Assembly (NCBI RefSeq): GCF_001941485.1
Contig: NZ_CP009247.1
Location: 1,178,001-1,242,000, forward strand
Length of the DNA: 64,000 nucleotides
Source of the DNA: Corynebacterium frankenforstense DSM 45800
Lineage (GTDB): Bacteria; Actinomycetota; Actinomycetes; Mycobacteriales; Mycobacteriaceae
Reading direction: 5' to 3'
Shown here: positions 42,337-52,434 of the stretch, piece by piece
Numbering within the stretch: position 1 is the stretch's first letter
Layout of the letters: every line of letters begins with the position of its first letter
The notes under the pieces: model-generated
Seen by the model: only the letters and a program-made list of their open reading frames with translations
The model's database searches: none
What the model was told of the DNA's origin: nothing
Position numbers and translations under genes: made by a program

Positions 42337-43686
42337 TCAATCGAGGCCGAAGATGCGGTCGATCATCCGGTTGCGGAACATGCCCTGCGGGTCGACGCGG
42401 GCGCGCAGCTCGCCGACGGCGTCCAGGTGCGGGTGCACCGCCGCCAGGCCGTCGTGGTCGAGTGTGTGCAGCTTGCCCCAGTGCGGGCGCCCGCCGGCGG
42501 CCACGAGCACCGGCTCGATGAGCTCGAAGAGCTCCTCGTGGTCGTCGCGGTGGTAGCGGTGCACCGCGATGTAGCAGGACTCCCGGCCGTGGCCGGTCGA
42601 CAGCGGCACGTCGTCGGCACCCGTGGCGCGCACCTCGATGGGGAAGGTGACCTGCACGTCGCGCGAGTCCAGGCGACGGTGCACCTCGCCGAGGACCTCG
42701 GCGGCGTCGGCCAGCGGCACCGAGTACTCCATCTCGTTGAAGCGCACCCGGCGCGCGGAGACGAAGACGTCGTGGGCCAGGTCCGAGTACTCGCGCTGGG
42801 CGAGGAAGCGCGCCGAGAGCCGGTTGAGCGTCGGTGTCGTCGAGGGCGCGAGGTGCCCGAGCGCGCACATGGCGCGGTAGGCGACGTTGTTGGCCAGCTC
42901 GTCCTCGAGCACGGCGCGCCAGCGCGGGATCGGGGCCGCGACCCGGTCGCGCTCAGCGAGGCGGTGGCGGGTGTTGCGCTTGACGTGGGCGACGTCCGTG
43001 CCCGGGAACCAGTAGTACTCGACGTGGTCGGCCGAGGCCGCGGCCTGCGCGAAGTCGTCGCGCAGCGCGGCGACCGGCTCGGCGCGCTCGACGGCGGCGA
43101 GCACGAAGGTCTCCACCACCGCGACGGTGACCCGGGTGACCACGCCGAGGGCGCCGAGGTGCACGCGGCCGAGCTCGAAGAGCTCGTCGCCGGGGCCGAC
43201 GTCGTGGACGGTGCCGTCGGCGGTGACGATGCGCTGGGCGCGCACCATGCCCGCCAGGCCGGTGAAGCCGAGCCCGGTGCCGTGGGTGGAGGTGGCGATG
43301 GCGCCGGCCAGCGACTGCGGGTCGACGTCGCCCTGGTTGGCCAGGGCGAGTCCGTGCGGGCGCAGCAGGCGCGGCACGTCGCGCAGGCGGGTGCCGGCGA
43401 GGAAGGTGACCTCCATGGCCTCCCGGTCGACGTTGACCACCCCGGAGAGCTCGTCGAGGCTGATGAGCACCCCGTCGGTGACGGCCACGCCGGAGAACGA
43501 GTGCCCGGCGCCGACGGTCTTGACGTGCAGGCCGGCCTCGGCGGCGCGGGTGACGGTCTCGACGACCTCGGCCTCGGTGGCCGGGCGGGCTACCTCGGCG
43601 GGCCGGGCGGCCTGTGTGCCGGACCAGTTGCGCCACGTGCCGCCGGAGCGGGTCTTTCGGGGCTGGTTTCGGGTCGGGGCGGTCAT
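42337..43686 (-). CDS. FAD-linked sugar-lactone oxidase (D-arabinono-1,4-lactone / L-gulonolactone oxidase family)
   Basis: This 449-residue flavoprotein has an N-terminal PCMH-type FAD domain with TVGAGHSFSGVAVTDGVLISLDEL; the His of GHS is the covalent FAD site in several relatives. A C-terminal ALO domain ends with GGRPHWGKLHTLD, the family active-site signature. It probably oxidises an aldonolactone or alditol with O2 or another acceptor. The ATG at 43686 overlaps the stop of the upstream PLP gene (ATGA), and this gene pair recurs in actinobacteria as I recall. No signal peptide is seen. Its substrate is unknown. Confidence 0.87.
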   Translation of the reverse strand: MTAPTRNQPRKTRSGGTWRNWSGTQAARPAEVARPATEAEVVETVTRAAEAGLHVKTVGAGHSFSGVAVTDGVLISLDELSGVVNVDREAMEVTFLAGTRLRDVPRLLRPHGLALANQGDVDPQSLAGAIATSTHGTGLGFTGLAGMVRAQRIVTADGTVHDVGPGDELFELGRVHLGALGVVTRVTVAVVETFVLAAVERAEPVAALRDDFAQAAASADHVEYYWFPGTDVAHVKRNTRHRLAERDRVAAPIPRWRAVLEDELANNVAYRAMCALGHLAPSTTPTLNRLSARFLAQREYSDLAHDVFVSARRVRFNEMEYSVPLADAAEVLGEVHRRLDSRDVQVTFPIEVRATGADDVPLSTGHGRESCYIAVHRYHRDDHEELFELIEPVLVAAGGRPHWGKLHTLDHDGLAAVHPHLDAVGELRARVDPQGMFRNRMIDRIFGLD

Positions 43687-44915
43687 ACGAAGCTCCTCTG
43701 CTCTCCGCGGTAGGTCGGCCATTCGGCCACGGTCAGCCCGTCGGAGACGACGAGCACCGAATCGGTCCACTCGGCCTGTTCACCGGCCTTGGCGTGGCGC
43801 ATCCAGACGTGGTCGCCCAGGCGCAGGCGGTCGGCGCCCGCCCCGCGCAGCGGGGTCTGCACCTCGCCGGCGCCCTCGAGGGCGATGGTGCGCAGGCCCT
43901 CGGGGAAGTCGACGACGGGCAGGCGGTCGTCGCCCGGCGCCCCGGAGGCCACCCGCCCGCCGCCGGCGACGGTGACGAAGCCGCGGGCCGGGTGGCGCAC
44001 CACGGGCACCACGAACCACTCGGCCGCGTGGGGCCGGAAGGTCTTGTAGTGGTCGAAGAGGGCCGGTCCGAGCACCCCGGAGCCGGCGCCGATCTCGGTG
44101 ACGGCCTCCTCGGCGCGGGTGGTCTCGATCGAGCCGGTGCCGCCGCCGTTGACGAACTCGAGCTCGAGGCCGTCGGCGGCCAGCCGCTCGGCGACGGCGT
44201 CGACGACCTTCGCCCGTCGCCCGGCCAGCTCGTCGACCGAGAGGCGCTTCATCGCCGCGACCGCCGGCGAGGTGTCGGTGGTCCCGGCGATCTGGCCTTC
44301 GTATGCCATCAGGCCGACCAGGCGCATGCCGGGCCGCGAGCAGATCTCCGAGGCCATCGCCTCGGCCTCGGCCGGGGAGTGCACCGGGGAACGGCGCGCG
44401 CCGATGTGCACCGGCCCGATGACGTAGGAGGCGTCGACGTCGAGGCACACGCGCAGCTCCGCGGCGTCGTCGGCGGGCTCGCTCCAGTCCGGGTCGGGGT
44501 GCGTCGTCTCCAGCCCGGCGGCCTCGGCGGCCTCCTCGATCAGGCGCAGGTGGCCGGGGCAGTCGACCATCACCGTGACCGCCCTGCGGTAGGCGGGGTT
44601 CCCCGCCCAGGTGGCCAGCAGGTCCGGGTCCGCGCACGGGTAGGCGACCAGGACGTCGTCGCAGACGCCCTCGTCGACGAGCCAGAGCGCCTCGCCGAGG
44701 TGGTAGGACAGCAGCCCCGAGAAGCCGGGCACCTCGAGCACCCTGGAGATGAGCTCGCGGATGCGCAGCGACTTCGTGGCCAGGCGGATCGGGGTGCCGC
44801 GGGCGCGGCGGGCCATGTCGCGGGCGTTGGCCAGCGCGGCGTCCAGGTCCAGCACGCTGAACGGGGCGGGCCTGCCGGCCACGGCCTCGCGGACCTCGGG
44901 CGGGGGAGCGGTCAC
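43683..44915 (-). CDS. PLP-dependent alanine racemase-fold protein (amino acid deaminase/aldolase family)
   Basis: This 410-residue protein has the alanine racemase N-terminal TIM barrel with the PLP Lys in IRLATKSLRIRELI (about Lys48), PLP phosphate-site glycines in EFVNGGGTGSIE and a C-terminal beta domain ending in the DSD1-like LRLGDHVWMRHAKAGE. It resembles D-threonine aldolase and D-serine deaminase relatives. The GTG at 44915 is preceded by AAGGAGG at 5 bases; an ATG at 44963 is in frame but has no such site. It is the first gene of a two-gene operon with the lactone oxidase. The true reaction is not known. Confidence 0.85.
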   Translation of the reverse strand: MTAPPPEVREAVAGRPAPFSVLDLDAALANARDMARRARGTPIRLATKSLRIRELISRVLEVPGFSGLLSYHLGEALWLVDEGVCDDVLVAYPCADPDLLATWAGNPAYRRAVTVMVDCPGHLRLIEEAAEAAGLETTHPDPDWSEPADDAAELRVCLDVDASYVIGPVHIGARRSPVHSPAEAEAMASEICSRPGMRLVGLMAYEGQIAGTTDTSPAVAAMKRLSVDELAGRRAKVVDAVAERLAADGLELEFVNGGGTGSIETTRAEEAVTEIGAGSGVLGPALFDHYKTFRPHAAEWFVVPVVRHPARGFVTVAGGGRVASGAPGDDRLPVVDFPEGLRTIALEGAGEVQTPLRGAGADRLRLGDHVWMRHAKAGEQAEWTDSVLVVSDGLTVAEWPTYRGEQRSFV

Positions 44916-45016
44916 TTCAGCCTCCTTGTCTTCGCGGTCTTCGCCGGGCTCCGCGTCGGTCATCCCGCCGGCGGCCGCGCCCGAAGGCGGCGGCGACCGG
45001 GGCGGAGAACTTTCGC

Positions 45017-45032
45017 GGGTGCAAGTGCACCC
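45017..45032. promoter_or_regulatory. perfect palindrome GGGTGCA-AG-TGCACCC, candidate operator
   Basis: This 7+7 inverted repeat with a 2-base spacer lies about 100 bases upstream of the PLP-protein gene and 230 bases upstream of fmt. It is the only strong symmetric site in this 346-base divergent gap, which holds no gene that I can support. A related GGGTGCACC...GGGTGCACCC sequence occurs upstream of ribBA. Confidence 0.4.
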
Positions 45033-45189
45033 ATCCTGACACCGGGGCGACCGCGCCCGCAGCGGTTTGGCCGGGTTTTCTGTGGGCGGGGCCACAGTCG
45101 CGTGCCGGCGCCGCGCACGAACTCCGCCGCCCGCCGCTCGCGTGCCCCGCCGCCCGCCCGGCGTGCGCGGCCGGGTCGCGCCCCGGCGC

Positions 45190-45195
45190 TACAAT
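45190..45195 (+). promoter_or_regulatory. -10 box of fmt
   Basis: TACAAT lies 67 bases before the fmt ATG. The surrounding DNA is almost pure G+C, which makes this hexamer stand out. The -35 (TGCGCG region) is poor. Confidence 0.45.
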
Positions 45196-45261
45196 GGGCC
45201 CCCTGAACGCGCCGGAAGCGGCGCCGGAACCTGCACCGAAAGGAGCGCGCGGGAAGCGCAC

Positions 45262-46251
45262 ATGACTCACCTGAGACTCGTCTTCGCCGGCACCCCGGAA
45301 CCCGCCGTCGTCGCCCTCGACCGGCTCCTCGACTCCGACCACGAGGTCCTCGCCGTGATCACCCGCCCCGACGCGCGCCGCGGCCGGGGCCGCACGCTGC
45401 ACCCCAGCCCCGTCGCGGCCCGCGCCGCCGAGCGCGGCGTCGAGGTCCTCAAGCCCGCCACCCTCAAGCCGGGCACCGAGGACGGCGACGCCCTGCGCGC
45501 CCGGCTGGCCGAGCTCGCCCCCGACGCACTGCCGGTGGTCGCCTACGGCAACCTGATCACCCCGGACCTGCTCGACGTCGCCGAGCACGGCTGGGTCAAC
45601 CTGCACTTCTCCCTGCTGCCGCGCTGGCGCGGCGCCGCCCCCGTGCAGGCCGCCATCGCCGCCGGCGACGCCGAGACCGGTGCGAGCACCTTCCGCATCG
45701 CCGCGGGCCTGGACACCGGCGACGTGCTCGCCCAGATCCACGAGCCGATCGGCGCGGAGGACACCGCCGACGACCTGCTGACCCGTCTGGCTTACTCGGG
45801 TGCGGACCTGCTCGCCGAGACCATGGACGGCCTGGCCGCAGGAACCATCACCGCCCGCCCGCAGGCCGAGCTGGGCGGCGAGCCCACCCACGCCGCGAAG
45901 ATCACCAGCGCGGACGCCCGCATCGACTGGACCCGGCCCACCGCCGAGACCGACCGGATCATCCGCGCCCACACCCCGGCGCCGGGCGCGTGGACCATGT
46001 GGGGCGAGCGCCGCATGAAGCTCGGCCGCGTCGTCCCGCTGGCCGCCGACTCCGAGGCCGCCGCCCCGGTCGCCGGCCGCCCGGGCGCGGTGCACGCGGG
46101 CCGCCACAGCGTGGTCGTCGGCACCGCCGACGCCGCCGTGGAGCTCACCCGCATCCAGCCGCCGGGCAAGAAGGCCATGGCCGCCGAGGACTGGGCCCGC
46201 GGGGCACTTCCCGGCACCACCGACGAGGAGCAAGGAGTCACGTTCCAGTGA
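45262..46251 (+). CDS. fmt: methionyl-tRNA formyltransferase
   Basis: This 329-residue enzyme formylates initiator Met-tRNA using 10-formyl-tetrahydrofolate. The N-terminal formyltransferase domain shows LVFAGTPEPAVVALDRLL and the catalytic NLHFSLLPRWRGAAPVQAA. The C-terminal OB domain with RRMKLGRV and RIQPPGKKAM completes it. GGAAG is 5 bases before the ATG at 45262. Its stop overlaps the rsmB GTG. The peptide deformylase gene def, which I recall beside priA and fmt in C. glutamicum, is not here; the minus-strand lactone oxidase pair occupies that place. Confidence 0.95.
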   Translation: MTHLRLVFAGTPEPAVVALDRLLDSDHEVLAVITRPDARRGRGRTLHPSPVAARAAERGVEVLKPATLKPGTEDGDALRARLAELAPDALPVVAYGNLITPDLLDVAEHGWVNLHFSLLPRWRGAAPVQAAIAAGDAETGASTFRIAAGLDTGDVLAQIHEPIGAEDTADDLLTRLAYSGADLLAETMDGLAAGTITARPQAELGGEPTHAAKITSADARIDWTRPTAETDRIIRAHTPAPGAWTMWGERRMKLGRVVPLAADSEAAAPVAGRPGAVHAGRHSVVVGTADAAVELTRIQPPGKKAMAAEDWARGALPGTTDEEQGVTFQ

Positions 46252-47837
46252 GCCAGAACGCAGAGGGCGGGGGCTTCCGCTCCCGCAGCAGGAAGGGCCG
46301 CGCCCGGTCCGGCGCCCACGGCACCGGCCGCGGCGACAACCGCGGCAACGGCGGCGAGAACCGGGGCCACGGGCGCAGCCGCCGCGACGGACGCAAGATC
46401 TCCGACGCCCGCGGCGCGCGCGGGCGCGACGGTGCGCGGGGCGGCAACGGCGACCACCGCGGGCGTCGTCAATCGGACGAGGGCCACGGCACCGGGCGGC
46501 ACCGCGACTACCGCGGCATCGACAAGGCGCGCCAGGCGGCCTTCGAGACGCTGCTGAAGGTCACCGAGGACGACGCCTTCGGCAACCTGACGCTGCCCGG
46601 CGAGCTGCGCGCGCTGGGGCTGAAGGGCCGCGACGCCGCCTTCGCCACCGAGATCACCTACGGCACCCTGCGCACCCTCGGCGTGCTCGACGCCGTGATC
46701 GACAGGTGCGCCGCCCAGGGCATCGAGTCGATCAACCCGCAGGTCCTCGACGCGCTGCGTCTCGGCGTCTACCAGCTGCTCTACACCCGCGTCGAGGAAC
46801 ACGCGGCCGTGGACACCTCCGTGCGCCTGGTCGGCGCCACGGGCCGGTTCAAGGCCAAGGGCTTCGCCAACGGCGTGCTGCGCACGGTCACGCGCACCCC
46901 GGCCGCGGAGTGGCTCGAGCAGCTCACCCCGGCCGACCCGCTGGCGGCGCTGGCCTTCCGCACCGCGCACCCGGCCTGGATCGCTAAGTCCTTCGCCAAG
47001 GTGCTGCCCGAGGGCGAGCTCGAGGCCGCCCTCGAGGCCGACTCCGAGCGTCCGCACGTGCACCTGGTCGCCCGCCCCGGCGAGATCTCCGCCGAGGAGC
47101 TGGCGCTGATCACCGGCGGCGAGCAGGGCAGGTACTCGCCGTATGCGGTCTACCTGCCCGGCGGCGACCCTGGCACGCTCGAGCCCGTGCGCCAGGGCCT
47201 GGCCGGCGTGCAGGACGAGGGCTCCCAGCTCATCGCCCGGGCGCTGACCGAGGTCGAGCTCGAGGGCGAGGACACCGGCCGCTGGCTGGACCTGTGCGCC
47301 GGCCCCGGCGGCAAGGCCGCGCTCGCCGGTGCGATCGCCCGCATCGAGGGCGCGCACGTCGACGCCGTCGAGACCGCCGCCCACCGCGCGAAGCTCGTCG
47401 AGAAGGCCTGCCGCGACCTGCCGGTGACCGTGCACGTCGCCGACGGCCGCGACCCCGGCCTCGAGCCGGGATACGACCGCGTGCTCGTCGACGCGCCCTG
47501 CTCCGGGCTCGGCGCGCTGCGCCGGCGCCCCGAGGCGCGCTGGCGCAAGTCCGAGGCGGACATCCCGGGGCTCTCGGTGCTCCAGTTCGAGCTGCTGAGC
47601 TCGGCGCTCAAGCTCGTGCGCCCCGGCGGCGCGGTGGTCTACTCGACCTGCTCGCCGGACGTGCGCGAGACCCGCCAGGTCGTCGAGCGCGCCGTCCACG
47701 AGCTCGGCGCCGTCGAGCTCCACGCCCACGGGCTGGTCGGCGGGATGACGGACGTCGGTGAGGCGCCCTCGGTGCAGATGTGGCCGCACCGCCACGGCAC
47801 CGACGCCATGTTCTTCGCGGTCCTCCGGCGCCGCTAG
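46248..47837 (+). CDS. rsmB: 16S rRNA m5C967 methyltransferase RsmB/Sun with Arg/Gly-rich N-terminal tail
   Basis: Residues about 90-529 form RsmB: an N-terminal NusB-like RNA-binding domain (RQAAFETLLKVTEDDAFGNL, ALRLGVYQLLY) and a Rossmann methyltransferase domain with SAM motif DLCAGPGGKAALAGA, DAPCSGLGALRRRPEARW (first Cys) and YSTCSP (second Cys). Residues 1-90 are an RGG-like, Arg/Gly-rich disordered tail, probably an extra RNA-binding element. The GTG overlaps the fmt stop; AAGGAG lies 10 bases upstream. A GATTGACGACGCC copy (minus strand) lies in the tail codons at 46462-46474. Confidence 0.93.
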   Translation: MSQNAEGGGFRSRSRKGRARSGAHGTGRGDNRGNGGENRGHGRSRRDGRKISDARGARGRDGARGGNGDHRGRRQSDEGHGTGRHRDYRGIDKARQAAFETLLKVTEDDAFGNLTLPGELRALGLKGRDAAFATEITYGTLRTLGVLDAVIDRCAAQGIESINPQVLDALRLGVYQLLYTRVEEHAAVDTSVRLVGATGRFKAKGFANGVLRTVTRTPAAEWLEQLTPADPLAALAFRTAHPAWIAKSFAKVLPEGELEAALEADSERPHVHLVARPGEISAEELALITGGEQGRYSPYAVYLPGGDPGTLEPVRQGLAGVQDEGSQLIARALTEVELEGEDTGRWLDLCAGPGGKAALAGAIARIEGAHVDAVETAAHRAKLVEKACRDLPVTVHVADGRDPGLEPGYDRVLVDAPCSGLGALRRRPEARWRKSEADIPGLSVLQFELLSSALKLVRPGGAVVYSTCSPDVRETRQVVERAVHELGAVELHAHGLVGGMTDVGEAPSVQMWPHRHGTDAMFFAVLRRR

Positions 47838-47848
47838 ACTCGGGGGCA
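47835..47848 (+). promoter_or_regulatory. leaderless rpe promoter
   Basis: TAGACT (47835-47840) overlaps the rsmB stop codon and lies 7 bases before the rpe ATG. No Shine-Dalgarno sequence is present. Confidence 0.45.
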
Positions 47849-48525
47849 TGCCGCAACCGATCATCGCGCCCTCGATCCTGAACTCCGACTTCTCGCGCCT
47901 CGGCGAGGAGATCGGCCGCATCAAGACCGCCGACTGGGTCCACGTGGACATCATGGACGGCCACTTCGTGCCTAACCTCTCCTTCGGCCCCGACATCACG
48001 GCGACCGTCGACAGGCTGACCGACCAGCCGCTCGACGTGCACCTTATGATTGAGGAGCCGGAGAAGTGGGTCGACCGCTACATCGACGCCGGCGCCGACA
48101 CCGTCATCTTCCACGTCGAGGCGACCGAGGACCCCGTGGCGCTCGCCCGCCACCTGCGCGAGAAGGGCGTGCGCGCCGCGTTCTCCCTGCGCCCCGGCAC
48201 CCCGCTGGAGGACTACCTGGACGTCCTCGACGAGTTCGACCAGGTGCTCGTCATGAGCGTCGAGCCCGGCTTCGGCGGCCAGTCCTTCATGCCCGACCAG
48301 CTGGACAAGGTCCGCACCCTGCGCCGCGAGATCGCCGAGCGCGGCCTCGAGCTGACCGTCGAGATCGACGGCGGCATCAACGCCGAGACCATCCGCGAGG
48401 CCGCCGCCGCGGGCGTGGACGCCTTCGTCGCCGGCTCCGCCGTCTACAAGTCCGACGACCCGGCCGCCGCCGTCGAAGAGCTGCGCGCCGCCGCCGCGGA
48501 GGCCGCCGAGGCCGCGCAGCGGTGA
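47848..48525 (+). CDS. rpe: ribulose-phosphate 3-epimerase
   Basis: This 225-residue TIM-barrel enzyme interconverts ribulose 5-phosphate and xylulose 5-phosphate. IIAPSILNSDFSRLGEE, VHVDIMDGHFVPNLSFGP (catalytic Asp and metal ligands), DVHLMIEEPE and EIDGGINAETI match the family fully. Its substrate is also a riboflavin precursor (ribulose 5-phosphate feeds RibB), which may explain the conserved position before the rib genes. Its stop overlaps ribD (GTGA). A short Ala/Glu-rich tail closes it. Confidence 0.96.
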   Translation: MPQPIIAPSILNSDFSRLGEEIGRIKTADWVHVDIMDGHFVPNLSFGPDITATVDRLTDQPLDVHLMIEEPEKWVDRYIDAGADTVIFHVEATEDPVALARHLREKGVRAAFSLRPGTPLEDYLDVLDEFDQVLVMSVEPGFGGQSFMPDQLDKVRTLRREIAERGLELTVEIDGGINAETIREAAAAGVDAFVAGSAVYKSDDPAAAVEELRAAAAEAAEAAQR

Positions 48526-49598
48526 CCCTGCAGGACGCGCAGGACGGCGCGGGTCAGTCCCGCTGCCCGCAGCTGCGCCCCGCCGAGCTCGAGGCGCTCG
48601 CCGCCGCCGAGGCCGCCGCGGCCGCCGTGCGCGGCACCACCAGCCCCAACCCGCCCGTGGGTGCGGCGATTGTCGACGCCGCGGGGCGCACCGTGGGCGT
48701 GGGCGCCACCCGTCCGGCGGGCGGCGCCCACGCCGAGGTGATGGCGCTCGCCGAGGCCGGCGAGCACGCCCGCGGGGGCACCGCCGTGGTCACGCTCGAG
48801 CCGTGCAACCACACCGGGCACACCGGCCCGTGCACCCACGCCCTGGTGGACGCCGGGATCAAACGCGTCGTCTTCGCCCGCCGCGACCCCAACCCCGTCG
48901 CCGGGGGCGGGGCCGAGTGGCTGCGTGGGCAGGGCGTGGAGGTCGTGCACCCGGAGCCCGACGAGCTGCCCGCGCCGACGCTGGACCCGTGGCTCACCGC
49001 CGTCGCGGCCGGCCGCCCGGCGGTCACCCTCAAGTTCGCCCAGACCCTCGACGGCTTCACCGCCGCCGCCGACGGCACCAGCCGGTGGATCACCGGGCCC
49101 GAGGCCCGCCGCGCCGTGCACGCCGACCGGGCCCACCGCGACGCGATCATCGTCGGCACCGGGACCGTGCTCGCCGACGACCCGCGCCTGAGCGCCCGCC
49201 GCGACGACGGCACGGAGTACGACCACCAGCCGCGCCGCGTGGTCGTCGGCACCCGCGAGGTCCCGGCCGGGCACCATCTGGCCGGGGTCTGCGAGCAGTA
49301 CCCGGACATCGACACCGCGCTCACCGAGCTGTGGGAGAGCGGCGCGCGCGACGTGCTCGTCGAGGGCGGGGCGGGCCTGGCGGCCGGCTTCGTCGCCGCA
49401 GGTGCGGTCGACTTCGTGCAGGCCTACCTCGCCCCGAAGCTGCTCGGTGCCGGGCACCCGGTGCTCGGCCGACCGCTCACGGAGACGCTGGCCGGCGCCT
49501 TCGAGTTCGAGACCACCGGCGTGCGCCGCCTCGGCGCCGACGTGCTCGTCGAAGGGCGGGTCGCGCGGCGGCGCCGTGCCACCGGGGAAAACCCGTGA
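48522..49598 (+). CDS. ribD: bifunctional riboflavin deaminase/reductase RibD
   Basis: This 358-residue enzyme performs the deamination and the side-chain reduction of the GTP-derived pyrimidine. The N-terminal deaminase domain has the zinc site GGAHAEVMAL and TLEPCNHTGHTGPCTHAL. The C-terminal DHFR-like reductase domain has LKFAQTLDGFTAAADG, DAIIVGTGTVLADDPRLSAR and VLVEGGAGLAAGFV. The GTG overlaps the rpe stop (GTGA). A near-match to the window's 13-mer (GATTGTCGACGCC, 12 of 13) lies at 48668-48680. Confidence 0.95.
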   Translation: MTLQDAQDGAGQSRCPQLRPAELEALAAAEAAAAAVRGTTSPNPPVGAAIVDAAGRTVGVGATRPAGGAHAEVMALAEAGEHARGGTAVVTLEPCNHTGHTGPCTHALVDAGIKRVVFARRDPNPVAGGGAEWLRGQGVEVVHPEPDELPAPTLDPWLTAVAAGRPAVTLKFAQTLDGFTAAADGTSRWITGPEARRAVHADRAHRDAIIVGTGTVLADDPRLSARRDDGTEYDHQPRRVVVGTREVPAGHHLAGVCEQYPDIDTALTELWESGARDVLVEGGAGLAAGFVAAGAVDFVQAYLAPKLLGAGHPVLGRPLTETLAGAFEFETTGVRRLGADVLVEGRVARRRRATGENP

Positions 49599-49662
49599 CC
49601 GGCACGGGACCCGCAGCCGACTGAACGCACCAGACAACGCACCCGACCAGGAAGGACCCGCC

Positions 49663-50256
49663 ATGTTCACCGGAATCGTCGAGGAGATCGGCCGCGTCGC
49701 GGCCCTCGAGCGGCTCACCGACGCCGCCCGCCTGACCGTCGCCGCCGGCACCGTGCTCTCCGACGCCAACCTCGGCGACTCCATCTCGGTCAACGGCGTG
49801 TGCTTGACCGTCGCGGAGCTCGGCGAGGGCACCTTCACCGCCGACGTCATGGCCGAGACCCTCGACCGCAGCGCCCTCGGCGCACTGGCCGAGGGCGACC
49901 CGGTCAACCTCGAGCGCGCGCTGGCCGCCGGCGGGCGCCTCGGCGGCCACATCGTCCAGGGCCACGTCGACGCCGTCGCCGAGCTGATCTCGCGCACCCC
50001 CTCGGAGCACTGGGACGTGCTGCGCTTCTCCCTGCCCGCGGAGCTGGCCCGCTACGTCGTGGAGAAGGGCTCCATCGCGGTCTCGGGGACCTCGCTGACC
50101 GTCTCGGCGGTCGGGGAGGACCACTTCGAGGTCTCGCTGATCCCGGCGACCCTGCGCGACACCGTGCTCGGCGGGCTCACCCCCGGCGACCCGGTCAACC
50201 TCGAGGTCGACGTGCTGGCCAAGTACGTCGAGAAGCTCACCGCCGCGCGCGGCTGA
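49663..50256 (+). CDS. ribE: riboflavin synthase alpha chain
   Basis: This 197-residue enzyme dismutates two 6,7-dimethyl-8-ribityllumazine molecules to riboflavin. Two tandem lumazine-binding barrels are seen: MFTGIVEEIGRV...SISVNGVCLTV and GGHIVQGHVDAVA...SIAVSGTSLTVSA. AGGAAGGA is 6 bases before the ATG. The 64-base gap after ribD contains nothing else that I can support. Some corynebacterial annotations call this gene ribC. Confidence 0.96.
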   Translation: MFTGIVEEIGRVAALERLTDAARLTVAAGTVLSDANLGDSISVNGVCLTVAELGEGTFTADVMAETLDRSALGALAEGDPVNLERALAAGGRLGGHIVQGHVDAVAELISRTPSEHWDVLRFSLPAELARYVVEKGSIAVSGTSLTVSAVGEDHFEVSLIPATLRDTVLGGLTPGDPVNLEVDVLAKYVEKLTAARG

Positions 50257-50366
50257 GCGCGGCGCCCGGCCGCGGCCTCCGGAGACGCGGCTGAACCGGG
50301 TGACGCAGGTCATAGCCTCGGGCGTGCACCGCGGCCGCGCCGGGTGACCGAACCGGGGGAGGAGCC

Positions 50367-50388
50367 GGGGTGCACCGGGGGTGCACCC
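50367..50388. promoter_or_regulatory. GGTGCACC palindromes upstream of ribBA
   Basis: GGGTGCACC (50368-50376) and GGGTGCACCC (50379-50388) each contain the palindrome GGTGCACC, and the two are both direct and inverted repeats of each other. They lie 29 to 49 bases upstream of the ribBA -10 and could bind a regulator. No FMN riboswitch is recognisable in the 173-base gap. Confidence 0.4.
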
Positions 50389-50416
50389 ACCGGAATGGGG
50401 TGGGTCGGCGGGTGAC

Positions 50417-50429
50417 TAAGGTGTAGCGC

Positions 50430-50430
<1 letters not shown>
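50417..50430 (+). promoter_or_regulatory. leaderless ribBA promoter
   Basis: TAAGGT (50417-50422) lies 7 bases before the ribBA GTG, and no Shine-Dalgarno sequence is present. A separate promoter here would uncouple ribBA-ribH from ribD-ribE. Confidence 0.4.
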
Positions 50431-52207
<1,777 letters not shown>

Positions 52208-52214
52208 AGAGAGC

Positions 52215-52359
52215 GTGCCGACGTCGTGCAGGCACAACGCCTGCCGACGTCGCACAGGCACGACGCGTGCCGACGTCGCGCCGCCCCGGGCGGCGCGTAC
52301 ACGCCGCATGCCGCAGCAGGCGCGCCCACGGCGCGCCGACGCGGGCGTCGGAAATCAAC
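52215..52359 (-). repeat. composite intergenic element C: tandem 26-bp array, hairpin and conserved head (inverted)
   Basis: Units of 26 bases begin at 52215, 52241 and 52267 (third incomplete), built on TGCCGACGTCG...CAGGCAC. A hairpin GCGCGCC-GTG-GGCGCGC (minus-strand reading, near 52330) follows. Then comes GGCGTCGGAAATCAACG (52343-52359), identical over 17 bases to element A on its minus strand. Read on the minus strand the order head, hairpin, array is the same as in elements A and B. Confidence 0.65.
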
Positions 52360-52434
52360 GCTCAGGCACGGTGCATTGGCGTCCGAGGGGCGCCTGCGGG
52401 CAGACTAGAGTGGTTGAGCAGAAGGGACTGCAAC

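Noticed and set aside
44916..45261. Small coding gene in the 346-base divergent gap
   Set aside because: Only low-complexity Pro/Arg/Gly-coding frames without ribosome binding sites are present.
50257..50429. FMN riboswitch before the riboflavin genes
   Set aside because: I could not find the conserved RFN core sequences in this gap or before ribD or ribE; only GGTGCACC palindromes are visible.
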